Notes under the pieces: model-generated
Seen by the model: the letters and a program-made list of their open reading frames with translations, nothing else
Told to the model about the DNA's origin: nothing
Databases searched by the model: none
Source: Puffinus mauretanicus
Lineage: Eukaryota; Chordata; Aves; Procellariiformes; Procellariidae
Direction: 5' to 3'
DNA length: 64,000 nt
Assembly (NCBI GenBank): GCA_023333565.1
Contig: JAJKFH010002581.1
Coordinates: forward strand, 868,001 to 932,000
Made by a program: the position numbers and the translations under genes
In this document: one piece after another, positions 31,824 through 45,061 of the stretch
Layout: the number at the start of each line of letters is the position of its first letter
Position numbering within the stretch: the first letter of the stretch is position 1

Positions 31824-33159
31824 CTAGCTATCTGCTTTCCCTGCTTTTCGGAGACCGTCTTTTTCTACCCCCACCAAGAAATGTAGATGCCAAAGTCTGC
31901 GCTTAAAAATACCGTGGGTTCGCCACGGCACCACGGTGCGCTCAGAGCACCTGTCGTTCCCTGCCGGCCCCCCGCGCCCGGCCAGCGCGCCCAGACTGGC
32001 CATCCGCGCTCCAGGCTTTCCTTTAAATGAGCTGGTTCAGTATCTGCAGACCTTCTCACGGTGGTGCTTGGCTATGAGAGCGAGCATGTAAATGCCATCA
32101 ACGGTGTAATAACATCACCAGAAAGGAAGAGGACTTGGTCTTTGAGGCTCTTGTTGCGGAATATCCCTTTTTAGCAAAACAAGTCATTTAGGTTTAAAAG
32201 AAGGAAGAGGTAGTGATATGCCACCTACCTTCTACACTACCTCAAATTAGGAGAATATGCAAAAAAGAAAACTGATCAGGTGGTGGGCTGCACAGGAGCG
32301 GACCTACAAGTTTGAATTTCCTAGTTCCTGTCAGTGTAGTACATGCTTAGCTGTGCACCTGAGGTATTACAGCAGCGGCAGAGGTGGGAAAGGGAATGAG
32401 GAGCTCTGATCTGATGTGGGTTTAAAATGTTTTCGGAATTATTATGTATTGCAGCGGTGTCTAGAAATCTCAGTCTAGGTCCAGAAATTCATCATGTGAG
32501 ATGTTGTTACAAACACAACATGAAAATGGTTGCTGCTCCAGATAGATTATAATTTGCATATAAAGCAGTAAATGCCTATAGGGAGCTTCAGAGGAAAAGA
32601 AGCAGCTTTATAGACTTTTACAGTGAGCTACGAAGCACAAGGAAGAAATCATGAAAGTGCAGGAGTGAAAATTCACAAAGGTGGGCATCACAGGCCAACT
32701 GCAATAGGGAGATGATGACTCTGCGCTGACTGAAATGCAACAGGGAGGGAGAAGTCATAAAGGATTTATGTTGTACTCTTGAAGGCTGAAGAAAGACTGT
32801 AGTAATCACACATGAAATTATGAGAATTTGAAGGTGAGTTGGTATATGAAATGCTGTATTAAAAAAGATTATATAAGGAATTTAAAGAGGTTCAAGATGA
32901 TACTGACTGGTAAGCTTGAATGACAGGTAACAGTCCTGTCTCCAGCAATGAAGACACAGCACGTGTTCCCTCAGTACCCATCCTTAGCATTATCTTAGCC
33001 TTATTTAATTTGAGTTTGTGCCTAAACATCATATACAGAAGCCAGATAGTTTGAGATCTGATATTGAATAGGAGGTGATAAAGAGGTAGATCAGTAAGTT
33101 TTCTTCATAGAAACATGCGATAACTGAATTTGTGTTTACAGATGAGAATACCAGAGATA

Positions 33160-33800
33160 AGGAGAAGAGGACAACACTCAAGTCCAATAGAGACTGATTA
33201 GGGTAAGAGAAATTCTTTACAAGAAAACCTTGCAGAAGAGATTAGAGAGGAAGGGAATGAGGAGAGGACAGATAACAGGAGCAAAGGAAGGACTAGTAGG
33301 AAGGGCTGTGCTGCCACACAGCCGTGGTGGCAGCAGCTTCAGGAACCTGAGGAACGCACACTGGTCCCAATTAGTGCCTTGAAAGTCATAAAGTACTTCA
33401 CTGACAGCTGTTGTAGGGTAAGGCTTGAGGTAGGAAAGGAAAAGAATAAGGAGAGGTACTCCAGGGACTAGAAACAGCACGTTCCGTGAATTTACAGATG
33501 AAAGGGAGAGGAAGCAGCAATTGGAGGGGCAAATGAGGTCAAGTATGGGTTTAAGACGTGAAGAGGAAAACATGCCTTTATTGTGAGAACTCAAAAACTA
33601 CCTAAGAGTGAGACACAAAAGGGAAGAGTAAGGGAGGGGATAAGAGCAGGACGGGGGAGATGAGGAGATGGGATGTGACATTGGCGTAAGTGGAGGTAGG
33701 AAGCTTCTGTAACTGGGACATAGAAAGGGAGGAGGCAGCTGGGGAAGGGGGGAGCAGCCAAAGGTGGCTGGGGAGAAGAGGATGAAGTTGTTCTTTGTCA
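33160..33800. repeat. Purine-rich (GA) tract on + strand
   Basis: Long stretches are almost all A and G on the + strand, notably 33205-33300, 33600-33665 and 33720-33785. Several minus-strand frames here are mere pyrimidine-rich Ser/Pro/Leu artefacts. It may be a degenerate low-complexity region or the remains of an old repeat. Confidence 0.6.
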
Positions 33801-36800
33801 TTTTTCACTTGGAATAAATTGGTGAAATTCTCTGAAGAGAGAGAAGTGGAGGCAGGATCAAGGAAAGATTTCAGGAAAAAGCCAAAAGTAGTAAAAGGTG
33901 GCAGTGATTGTCAACGTGTTTCAATTAAGTGCAAAAACCAACACCAGGCATTGGACATCAAAATGGAGAGAGGGGTAAATCACTCAGGGATGAAAGAATG
34001 TATGGTATACAGGATCAGCATGTCTATCAATTACTAACCAGGAAAGGGTTAGTAACTACTGTACATTAATCTTAGCAATCTCATCCCACCCCAAAATTTC
34101 ATTTTATCCCCTTTTTGTCAGCTAGCATATTTAGCTTTCTGTGTCTGCTCTCATTGGAACTATATGTATTTGTGTAGCCAAATGTTTGTATCTTTACTAA
34201 AGCATTTTGAAAGCTAAAATATTATTAAATTAAAAAGGAAGTAATGAGGTTTTTTAATTTTCCCTTTCCTTTCTTCCTATTCCAACTGGTCCTTTCTGAG
34301 AATATTTGTTCACTTCCCTACTTGATTTTTTACATCCATTTTAATAAAGTGTATTGCAATCTCCCTATTTTTTACAGGAAGACATATAGGACAATATCAG
34401 TTATAATAGAACTAAAATAAGACAGATGACTTTTCTTAGGTTCATGGCAAGTCACTAACAGCCACTAATATAGGTGGTAGCAACTTGTTGCAGTACACTG
34501 CTGATGGCAGTGATGAACAGGGTAAATTGATACGGCTGAAGAAGGGTAGAAATGTAACCAATAACTTCGTGAAGCACTGCAGGTGGTGAAATTGAAAGAC
34601 ATCTTCTAGAAGACAAGCGTACGTTCATAGGGCAAGTGGCTTCCAGGAGGGAGGAAAAAAGGAAAGGCTCACAGTGAGCCCATACAACAGAGCAATTTTT
34701 CTTAAGAACATCCATCGCTATGTAATCGGGGAACTTTTCATAGGATTCAGCTATTGCATAGGCTATAGCTGGGGAAAACAATAGACTACATTTCTGCTTA
34801 GTAACTGTTCCTTGATCCGTGCAACCCTCTGCACAAATTACCTTCTCTTTAGAGGGTCTGATTCAGCTAAGTGGAAGTGTTAGCACAAGTAATGACTTTC
34901 TGGGGAAGTAAGAATCTGTGGGAGCAGGCGAGCCCCCAGGGCAGTCACCACGGGTTACAAGCAAACCGCAGGGAAAAGGTTGAATTAACAAAAACCTGCA
35001 CAAAAACTGTCAAGTATTTTGGAACACATTTGCATATGCTGCTGTGTTACATTGGGATAACTTGCTGATATGTGGATATGTGTAGGCTAGTAGCTTAAGA
35101 TGCACAATTTCCTACCAGAAACCAGTACTGTAAAAGTGCTTTATAAACCCGTCCAGTAGCAACTATAACAAAAATTAATATTTTTGTCTAAAGCAGGCTT
35201 TAAGTCATCTTATTTCTATTTCTTTCCATTTTTCAGTGATTAAGTTAGCTGCTGTATTCAGTTATTTTTTCTTTATTATACTTGAAAGGGCCTCAGAGTG
35301 GATAAAGCAGCATGTTGGCTTGTGGTCAGAGAGAGCTTACAATCATGATTTAGCTCATGGGTTGCAAACTCTGTAGGACAGGATCTATCCTTACTGTTTT
35401 CCAACAGCAACCAGCACAGTAAGACCCTGGTCTTGGCTGGAGATTGTTACTGATATGCAAATAAAAATAATTAATTTTTAAATGACGTAGCAACCAAGTA
35501 AAAAATAATTATCTTGCATCAGAACTGAAAAGCTGCGTATTGATTGCCTCAGGACTCATTTGTTCAGTGCCTCAACTAATAAAACATCTGTTTATTTTTT
35601 ATCATTACCTGACTCACAGTATCGGCTAAGGCTTTAAAAACAATTGCTTTTTATTCTTTGTATTTGGCCCTATTTCTATAGTAAAGTCTTTTCTCCTGAA
35701 GCGTATTAAAGAAAAACATTATCCAGTTTTCCCACAGACTCAGCAGGTGCACTTGGGAGAAAAACTTGCTCGTGGCATCAGCAAACGTACCCGCAGTCAG
35801 TGGCCTGCCAGGAATGAAATTCGCAATTTAGGATCGGTTCATTCCCTAGTGAAGACATTTGCAAAATAGCTATGAAATGGGAGTAGAATCGAGTCCTTTG
35901 TAAAATAAATAAATAAAATCAGAGGAATTCAGGAGAAATTTTAATGGTATCTAGCAATCTGGCTGGCTAACAGTTTATCTTGCATAGTTGCCTTTAGTAT
36001 AGTTGTGCATTTATGAATAATTGAGGCTTAAATGACCCACTTATGCTGCTACTCTGCTATTTTGTGATCGCTGACAACTCTGGGAAGTTTTATAGACCAG
36101 GTTCGTCTTTGCAGTTAGCCTCTGGTCGAGACTCCGTATGCAGAATCCGGGGTTGAAGTTCTTGGAAATTGCTTTTCCATCCTTCACAGCAGGCGAGGCT
36201 GGAAGCAGCTGCAGCCAAAGAGCAGGGCTGTGTGAACACCAGTTGCCATAACAACAGGGACTGGTGCTGGCTTGGACCACAGCTGCAGTCATCTGCTCCT
36301 TCATTTACCAGGTATACGTGAAGTTAAGAGCTTAACAGAAATGCATAAGCAAGCATCAGGTTGTAAATGAAGAACTTATTTTGTGCAGCAGATGGTTTCT
36401 CGTAAATTGGACTGCAGAGAAGTATCTAATAAAAAACCTATTTTAGGTTAAGAGCCAGAGAGGGATCACTTTTGCTAGTGCGTAATATGGGTATATCAGT
36501 ATCTCCTTGTGCTCTTATGCCCATTTACTACTGTTCTTTTATTAATGGGTTGGTTCAAAATCTGGTACGTTTAAGAAACAATTATAGCAGTGATTCTGAC
36601 AAGTGATCCTTTTAGGAGATAACCTTATTACAGTTTTACAGTAAAAGTGAATGAATACAGCCTTTTCCTGGACTGTAGACATATTACAGTAATTCCCTAT
36701 TCCACCTTAGTCCAGACCTTGGATATAATGATATGGTATTTGGTAAAGGATCCCATTTTAATATTGTTTCTGGATTTTAATTATATGACCTCTGCCATTT

Positions 36801-39800
36801 CAGTTGTCACCAGCCTCTGTACGGAGGACAGTACTGAGGAAATCCTTCTAAATCACACAAAAAGGGGAAGACAATTTAAAATAGCATGTGGGATGTTTCA
36901 GAAAGTAGGGAGAGAAAGTTTTTGGATCTAATTTTTACCACCTAGCTTTCAGAAAGCAGCCTTCTCATGTGCCTGCTCAACTTTGTACACCAACTTTTTG
37001 TGTGTTAACATTTATATGGATGGGTAACAGACTTCTTATATATGCAAAGTGCCTCTGCAGAGTGGGTTTGTGTAGGCGCGTCCATCTGCACAAGAAGAAG
37101 ATTGGGTTCAAAGCCCTCTGAAAATCACTCTTTTAAAAGCCTGATTTGGTAGGGCTATTCTTCAAAGGGTTTCTTTCCAAATGGCACCTAGTTTTGTGTC
37201 ATCCCTCTGCAACTTGGCAGGAGGGAGGGCAGGGGCTGCGCGGGCATCTCCAGCTGCCTGCTCCTTCCTCGGCAGCCTCTTTGTTGCACTTTCTGCCTCT
37301 AGAATTCTCTCAAAGCACTGCAAAAGCTGTAAAAAAACAATTTAAAATATTTTTAAATATACTATGATAACTTTTCCACAAGGTCTCTTACTCTCTGATT
37401 AATTCCCATTTAGCTGATGGCCAACATTCTTGCTAAATCCCTCCTGCCGTCTCAAGCAGGCCTGCTAGGGTTGATCACCCACAGCTTACCCCAGAATAGT
37501 CATTCACCCGCGGATAAAATAAATTCATTAAAAATACGATGTGCATGAACACTTGAATTACATGAAAGGCGTTCCTAACTGTCACAGTACCAGAAAGCAG
37601 GAAGGTTGTTGAGCATCAATAGAGATGTTTTGCAGGAGAGACGATTTGGAACCTTCTCTCTGGATAATTTTCCAGCAGAAAAAAAATCCTTCTTGCAGCA
37701 TTGAAATCTTTCATGAGAACAATTTTCTTAGTTACTGAGAGCCAAAGGGCTGTCATTAACTACGGGAAGAGCTGTTGCCCTCTGCCTCTGCGGTGGGGAG
37801 GAGGGATGGTGAGAGGGGGAGAAAGGGTTTGAGCAGGAAACCTGAGCGCTGGTTTTTGTCAATGACAGGTCCTGCCTGCAGGATGCTCAGAAGGAAATTG
37901 CTCTGCAAAATCCTTCTTCTTGTGGAAAAAGCTCTCCTTTTTTTTTTTTCCCCTTTATATCCTGATTCAGGACATTTAAAAATTATTTTTTCTTTTCCTC
38001 AGGAATTAATTTACACTTTCTGGCCAGTTCTAATCCTGTATTTTCCAGTTTAGGAAGGTATAGTTCAAAACTAACACTTAAAAATGGAATTAGCTTTAAG
38101 TGAAGACTCCTGCCAATCTCAAAGTAGAGGTATAATGTATTTCATACAGGAGACACAGTTCAGAGTGCAGTTTATCTTATTGCCCATTGATTAAAATTTC
38201 CAAAATTTCCACATTGAGCACATATTGCAGTAATCCAGCATTTAAGTGACAGAAATCTGTTTTTTCTGTACCTGTAGTAAGGCATAGAAATATATTTCTT
38301 AATAGAAACAGAACTGATATTGCTAGTCCCCCTTTTTCTCAGGTATTCCTGCAGTTTAAAAATGAAATAAATTGATTGCAGTTAAAAAAAAATCTGATAT
38401 TCAAAGTTGGGTTTTATATTAAATTGAAATGTAGTAATAGTTAAGACTCAGAAACCGAATGATCGAAGCCATGGGTTTATTGTAAGGCTTTTTGTTTGAG
38501 TCGCATAAAGCAGCACTCTTTTCTAGATTATGCAGATAATATTTCGAAAGCTGTGTGTTTGCATGCATTTCTTGGCAGTGGCCTTGCATGAAAAAAGTGG
38601 CTTGGTCCTGTATTGTATGCAAATAAATAATGCGTTCCTATCCCAATTTAATTCTCTGATGAGTACATGCATAATTACGTCCCTAGATTGTCACACTGCC
38701 TTTTCTCTTCTGTTTAGGAAACATGAAGATTAAAAGTAAAACAAACATGTAGATGGGGGAGCGACATTTTACGGATTAGCATGGGCAGCTGTAGGTTGCG
38801 AGGCAGGATTTTCCATTTTAAGGTTTTCCTGAATCCACCGAGTGCCTCCAGATTGTTTCTGCATTGCTGCTTGCTCAACTGAGCCTTAAATTTTAAGCAT
38901 CTGATGAAAAAGAAGTAACGTTGAGCCTCTCATTCCTCCTGGAAGATCATGGATTCAGGCTAGCCTGTTCAGGTGGATGCTAGCTGCTGAAGAGCAAAAT
39001 AATCAGCCAATCCCTCTATTGATTGACTGAAATATTTTGATTTTTTTTTACCAGTTTCCTAGCAATGCATATGATCGTGTTTCTGTCTCTGTACATTTCA
39101 TATTGTCTTCACGTTGCAGTTGTCACTTGTGTAAACTGCTAATATTTCCCAGGTGGGCCATCAGAATTGTTTTAAGCACTTGCAGTGCTAAAAGTATTAA
39201 TTTCTGCCACTTGCATAAAGCTGGTGCCCAACTACTTTCTGAGTGTTTAGCACTGACTGTGGAAAAGATGAAACAAATGTCATGTGGGAGATTGTTAACA
39301 GCAGATGTCATTAGGTTTTAACACAGCTACGGCCCTCGTTTTAGATTGAACACTAAATGCGAGTGATAACTTTTTCACATGCATGCAGATATCTTAAGCC
39401 AAAGCATTTTATGATCACAGTGAGCCAATGAAGTCATCAGTATCCTTTCATATATTCATAGACTGTTAGGCTGGAAATGTCACTTGGCCATACAGCCCAC
39501 TGGTGTTTCCTAAATTTATTCCCAAAAGGAGTGTACTTTTGGGATATTCAGACTTAATTTACAGCTTTCCAGTGGCTGATATTTTGCCTAAGCCTTTGTA
39601 AATTAGGCCAGTAGCTAATCACTCAGCATGTCTAATGTCTTACCTGGAACCTTTAGCATCAATTTCCAGCTGCTGAACCTTGGTGAACAAAACTGAAGAG
39701 TCATTTCAGCTCAAGTTTTATGTACATACAGGTGCTTTCATAAGGATTTCTGTTTAGTCTGCCTAAATATTTTTGCTGCTCCTCAGTATGATTAAATGAA

Positions 39801-40167
39801 AGGATGCTATCTACTCATCTTAAAATTCCATGTGTGATTAGGGAGGTAATGTGCATGATAATAACACTTTCCATTTCTGTGTTGGAAACTAGTCTAAAAC
39901 ATAACGAGCGATGTTTCATTACTGCATCCCTAAGGAGAAGGAAAGACCATGCAAACATCTGCAAATCTAAGCCACTGTTCAGAACCTGTCTTAAAAGAGG
40001 GTGGGTACAGTTGTGGTCAGGGTGGTTGAGAGAGGGACAGCAGTCTGCTGCCTGTTTGCCATCTCGCACAGTGCTTTTCTGTAACGGGAACTTCTTTCTT
40101 TGTATCTTAAGGAAAGGTTCAGACAGGAACTGAGCCAAAAGCGAGCACCTTTGGAAAACAGGCTGAC

Positions 40168-40617
40168 TTGACTGGAAGGAATGTCCTATGAGGAGCAGCT
40201 GAGGACTCCGGGTTTGTCTAGTTTGGAGAGAAGGAGGCTGAGGGGCGACCTCAGGGCTCCCTACAGCTTCCTGAGGAGGGGAAGTGCACAGGGAGGTGCT
40301 GGTCTCTTCTCCCTGATATCCAGTGACAGGACACGTGGGAATGGTTCAAAGCTGCGCCAGGGGAGGTTTAGACTGGACATTAGGAAGCATTGCTTTACTG
40401 AGAGGGTGGTCAAACACTGGAACAGGCTTTCTAGAGAGGTGGTCGATGCCCCAAGCCAGTCAATGCCCTTACAACATGCTTTAACTTTTGGTCAGCCCTG
40501 AAGCGGTCAGGCAGTTGGACTAGATGATTGTTGTAGGTTCCTTCCAACTGAAATAGTCTATTCCATTCTGTTCTGTTCTGTTCTGTTCTATTCTACTCTA
40601 TTCTATTCTATTCTATT
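40168..40617 (+). mobile_element. CR1 LINE 3' end, + strand
   Basis: A translated segment ([24 protein letters not shown] at 40181 onwards) matches the C-terminal part of CR1 ORF2. It is followed by the [22 protein letters not shown] segment. The DNA then reads into a CR1 3' end (GACTAGATGATTG...GGTTCCTTCCAACT, 40519-40550) and a pentanucleotide tail. It is 5'-truncated, as is usual for CR1, and in the same orientation as BAALC. Confidence 0.88.
40557..40617 (+). repeat. (TTCTR)n pentanucleotide tail of the CR1 copy
   Basis: TTCTG units followed by TTCTA units with one TACTC interruption. It is continuous with the CR1 3' terminus, so it is probably an expanded form of the CR1 terminal repeat. 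Confidence 0.85.
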
Positions 40618-42129
40618 GACTTAGTTTGGCCACCTGTGATGTAAGGTATTGTGCATGGAGTTTATCAATTTTAAGGTGAATTTTTCATGGGCGGTACTGA
40701 AACATAGCCCATATCTTCGCATGTGGAGAAGCAGATCCCTGCACTGCCTATCCTTCTAAAATGCAGTATTATGAAAAGCACTTCAGAGGTTTGCTATTTG
40801 TATGTTAGTTTTTCACTTTGGAGGAATGAGTAATCTGTTTCTGGTACATCACGTGGCACTGGTAAGTTGCTTAATCCATCCCATCTCATCATCTTCCCAG
40901 GTATAATATGTACTCAGCCTTCAATGTCTTTGACTTCTCTGTGTATTTGAAGGCTTTTCCAAAATGTTGCTGATTCTTATTCCACAATATAGTGAAATTT
41001 CTGTTCTTCTTTCCTGGTGCAGTTATTAAAATTTGTATCTTCATCCATTGAACTCTGTTGCCTTTCTGCCATTAAGTCCTCCCCCCTAGCACCCTGATTA
41101 CAATTCTTTCAAGTTTGTATTTCCTGTCTTCCCTTCAGGGTCAGCCCAATTGCCCCTTATTCTGCTTCTGGAGTCTATTTTCCATATAGTATCCTTTGTC
41201 TTGAGCTTTGACATGATCACACATTGTTAAAGAGTGTTGTGGTGTGCTTCTTCTATATGGAATAAATATAAATTTTATATTCACCTTTCATTTCACAGAT
41301 GTGGTTGCAAAATTGTTAAGTTTGTTTACAAGATAGTTGTACCATGATTCTGTATCATAATTTGAAATCAAAATATACCAATATGCCAAGATTTAGCATC
41401 TCCCTGTACCTGGGAAATTAGGCCATGTAAGGAATATCAAGGTTTGCAGCTTTAATGCTGCCTTTTTTGTATTCTACTTGTCAGCTACAATCCTTGAATA
41501 CTCTAGCAGAAATCTTTATATTATAGTAATAAATCTGATCAGACCTTCAGAGCTATTTATCATATGCTTATTTATGCACGTGCATGTTAAATTCCAGTTT
41601 TAAAATCTTTTCAAAATTCCTTTTATCTAAGAAAGAGGAGCCTCTTGTCTCATTTCGAAACAGCCATGTTAAGAGAAGTTTTGTAATACAGAAATCTATA
41701 AGAATCTCAGGCAGGAAATAGGAAAATAAGCAAACTTGCCAACCAAAACTGTCGCAAGATGTAGTGCTGGGTCTCCCAGTTTTGCCAGGACTCCAATGCA
41801 CGTAAAGTCATTTAAAAGCATTAAATATATTCATCGTGAGCCAGTTCTTTTAGTACTGAATTAGACATTTAATACCATAATCTTACAGAAGAACATAATC
41901 CCATAAGGCTCCTGAACATGACAAAAGCATGACCAGAACAGGATCTAAAAGTCTGATTTGCCTTCTGTTATTAGCTATTATCTGAGCCCTGTTGTATTGC
42001 ATAAATACAGAATTTCCTCTTATTTATCACCTACTTCCCTTAGCGCGGAAAGTAAAGCAGATACCTTCTAAACGGAGAACAAAGAGGCTGTTTGTGCTTT
42101 CAGGTGAGCTGAGTTCAAATAAGCATCCC

Positions 42130-42300
42130 ATGGAAGTAGGGAGGAAGGCACGCGGCTCCCTGCGCCCGTCTGCGCTAGCTGCACGCCGGGGCATGGCTCA
42201 GCCCTGCCTGGTTCAAGTCCGCTTCAGAGGGACCTGCCGTGCGCGGGGGGCTTCATGTGAGGAGAACAGGTCTCCTTCCCCCGCTTTTCCGCAGCCCATG
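42130..42300. other. GC/CpG-rich patch within BAALC intron 1
   Basis: A local rise in GC and CpG (GCGCCCGTCTGCGC, GCACGCCGGGGC, GTGCGCGGGGGG) in an AT-rich intron. It overlaps an open frame (41992-42327 +) with no known domain. It could be a small alternative promoter or exon, or a repeat remnant. Confidence 0.3.
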
Positions 42301-44475
42301 GGGGAAGCGTTTCTGTGGCACCTCTAAAGAGAGACTCCACAGAATTTCGATGGCTGATACAGAATGTGTAGAAGATGCAAATATGTTTGTTTTGGTTTGT
42401 TTTGCTTCACTGTTTAAAATTCATATTGCATTAGAGTTCAGATAGATCATTCTGGATTCTCCGAATGTCTGGGCAGTAAATTTATTGCATTATTGTATTT
42501 GCTGATTCAATAAATACAAAACATTGTTTCTGGTGACATTTTCCTGCTGCAGCAAGTACTCCCTCGGCAGATCTCAATCCTTCATCCTGCCTTACAAACC
42601 CACTCTCTGCTATGTCTGAACATTTCTAAATTCTTTCTTGTCAGGGAAAAAAGCTATTGCAGATTTCCTGAGCATCTGGCCTCATCCCCGAGGCTACTGC
42701 TTTGGAGGAAATGACTTAAACTTGACTTTTGTCACAACCTCCACTCCATTCATCTTTGATAGGAGCCATTCTATGTTCTGTTTATTCAGTGGAAGTACAT
42801 ACCAGCACTGAGGCCAGCAGATGCATAGTTTTCTCAAACATTAATAGTTTCAAATCAGGAAAACAGGTCTAGAAAACAGGTATTTCAGTGCTCTCGGTAC
42901 TTATTGTCACTGTGTAGCATTAAAAGCAAGAAACTCAGTGATGGTAACAAATACATATTTCCTCTGGAAGCAACTGCATGTTGTGATAACATGCAGTTTT
43001 CTTAGAGTCCATTTTTACAGTGCAGTATCTTATTATGCAGGCATTTTATAAAACAGCATCTTATGCATTATTCATGAGATAACAGCCACGATAAATAAAA
43101 AAGGGTGTTGCTGAACCACAAAATTGAACCTTACTTGTTTGTTTGTAGTCAATTCCAAAGATACAAATTTAGCATACTAATCAACAACTAACCACTTTAA
43201 ACAAATTCGTTCTTGTTATTCAATAGCAGAGCATGTGACAGCATAGGGTCCATAGCACTGGGGCAGATCTATAGCGTATTTGGGTCAGAATTCGTGTCCA
43301 ATTTTGGCCACTACCTACTGTTTTAAAATCAGTTAGGAGAATATTGTGGCAAGCACATGTAGAATAATTTTCTCCGCAAAGGTCCGTTCCTTTTGGCTAA
43401 GATTAACTTCACCTCCGTACTACAAGGCTTCCTACCCCTTCCAAATTTCTTGCCAGCATTAGCTATTGCAGCACTGCTGCTTTCTGTTAGTCACAGACAT
43501 TTTCAGTTCATCTTGGATCTTACTAAGATATTGCTCTTTTGACAAGGTCTATGCAAAGAGATCCAGGCAGAGCTACCTTCATGGCACCTGTGGTTTGAGA
43601 AGTTTCCTGTAGTCCTGATAATTAAGGGCAACCCCTAAATGTTGCTGTCTGGTTCCTTCTCCCATTCTTGATCATAAGAAAATATATATTAGCTTTCTAA
43701 TACATAGATAAGGTCTAGCAAAAAGCCTTGAGGAAGTCATACCTTTATCTTTAGTCATGCACAAAATTGACCCCCCTAATTCTCTTTTTTCCCTCTCTCT
43801 GTGTGCCAGCTGTTGATCCATGACACTATTTTGCTTTTTACTCCAGTTTTACTTTCACAGTCTGAATTAATTTTGTCGTTTTCCCACTCTTCACATCATC
43901 TTTATTTCCATACTAAAATCTGATTAGAAAGAGTTAAACCTTAAGAGTGAAAATTTCCTCTCATGTTTATGAGATACTCTCCTAAAGGATCATTTGAATT
44001 CTTAGGTGTAACCAGGCTGTATGAAGAACTACAGCAGCATTTATGCATTGTTTATCCTTGGTTTTATTATCACTAGTGTTGTCATTATAATAGAAGAAAA
44101 CAGAAATACGGGTCTAATGTCTAAAATTTCCATTCCGTGTTTTACATTTTCTTTGACTTCTCTGTGATGAACATCCTATTTACTAAAATGATCCTTTTAA
44201 ATTCTTTCTTGGACTGCTCCATTTAGATGGTTCTAAAGAGCTATAAAGTATGAGTTAAGCATGCTTTATTTTGAACGGGCATAAGCTTGCAAATCTCTGA
44301 GCAACTTTTTCAAGTACAATTTTAAGTATATATCTCCTAAAAACCAAAATGTATTAAGAACTTATATACTTCAGTATTATTAATAAATTGCTTTCAAGTA
44401 TCTAGTACTTACACAAAAGAAATGTTGCAGGGATGGCCTTAGTATTATGTAATTAATTTTCTGGTGATACGTTTT

Positions 44476-45061
44476 TGTGGTTTAACTCCAGCCGGCATCT
44501 AAGCCCCACGCAGCCGCTCGCTCACTCCCCCCTGGTGTGATGGGGGAGAGAATTGGAAGAGTAAAAGTGAGAAAACTCGTGGGCTGAGATAAAGACAGTT
44601 TAATAGGTAAAGCAAAAGCCATGCACGCAAGCAAAGCAGAACAAGGAATTCATTCACTGCTTCCCATCGGCAGGCAGGTGTTCAGCCATCTCCAGGAAAG
44701 CAGGGCTCCATCACGCGTAACGGTTACTTGGGAAGACAAACGCCATCACTCCGAACATCCCCCCTTCCTTCTTCTTCCTCCAGCTTTATATGCTGAGCAC
44801 GATGTCATATGGTATGGAATATCCCTTTGGTCAGTTGGGGTCAGCTGTCCCAGCTGTGTCCCCTCCCAACTTCTTGTGCACCCCCAGCCTGCTCACTGGG
44901 AGTGAGAAGCAGAAAAGGCCTTGACTCTGTGTCAGCACTGCTCAGCAGTAACGAAAACATCCCTGTGTTATCAACACTGTTTCCAGCACAAATCCAAAAC
45001 ATATAGCCCCATACAGGCTACTATGAAGAAAATGAACTCTATTCCAGCCAAAACCAGCACA
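44476..45061 (-). mobile_element. Solo LTR of an ERVL-like family, antisense in BAALC intron 1
   Basis: Begins TGTGGTTTAACTCCAGCC and ends CCAGCCAAAACCAGCACA, the same terminal organisation as the provirus LTRs at 20241 and 26418. Shared internal marks are CGCTCGCTCACTC, GGGCTGAGATAAAGACAGTTTAATA, ATGTCATATGGTATGGAATA and a TATA-like box. The middle and right parts differ strongly from the provirus LTRs, so it is a different subfamily or older. No internal viral sequence remains, which indicates LTR-LTR recombination. No clear target duplication is seen. Confidence 0.88.

Noticed and set aside
34455..34781. 108-codon minus-strand open frame in BAALC intron 1
   Set aside because: It looks protein-like at first sight but has no recognisable domain, no exon signals in phase and no neighbouring coding sequence.
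39455..39510. CATAGACTGTTAGGCTGG-like CR1 3' remnant
   Set aside because: Only about 40 bases resemble a CR1 end and the similarity is too weak to call.
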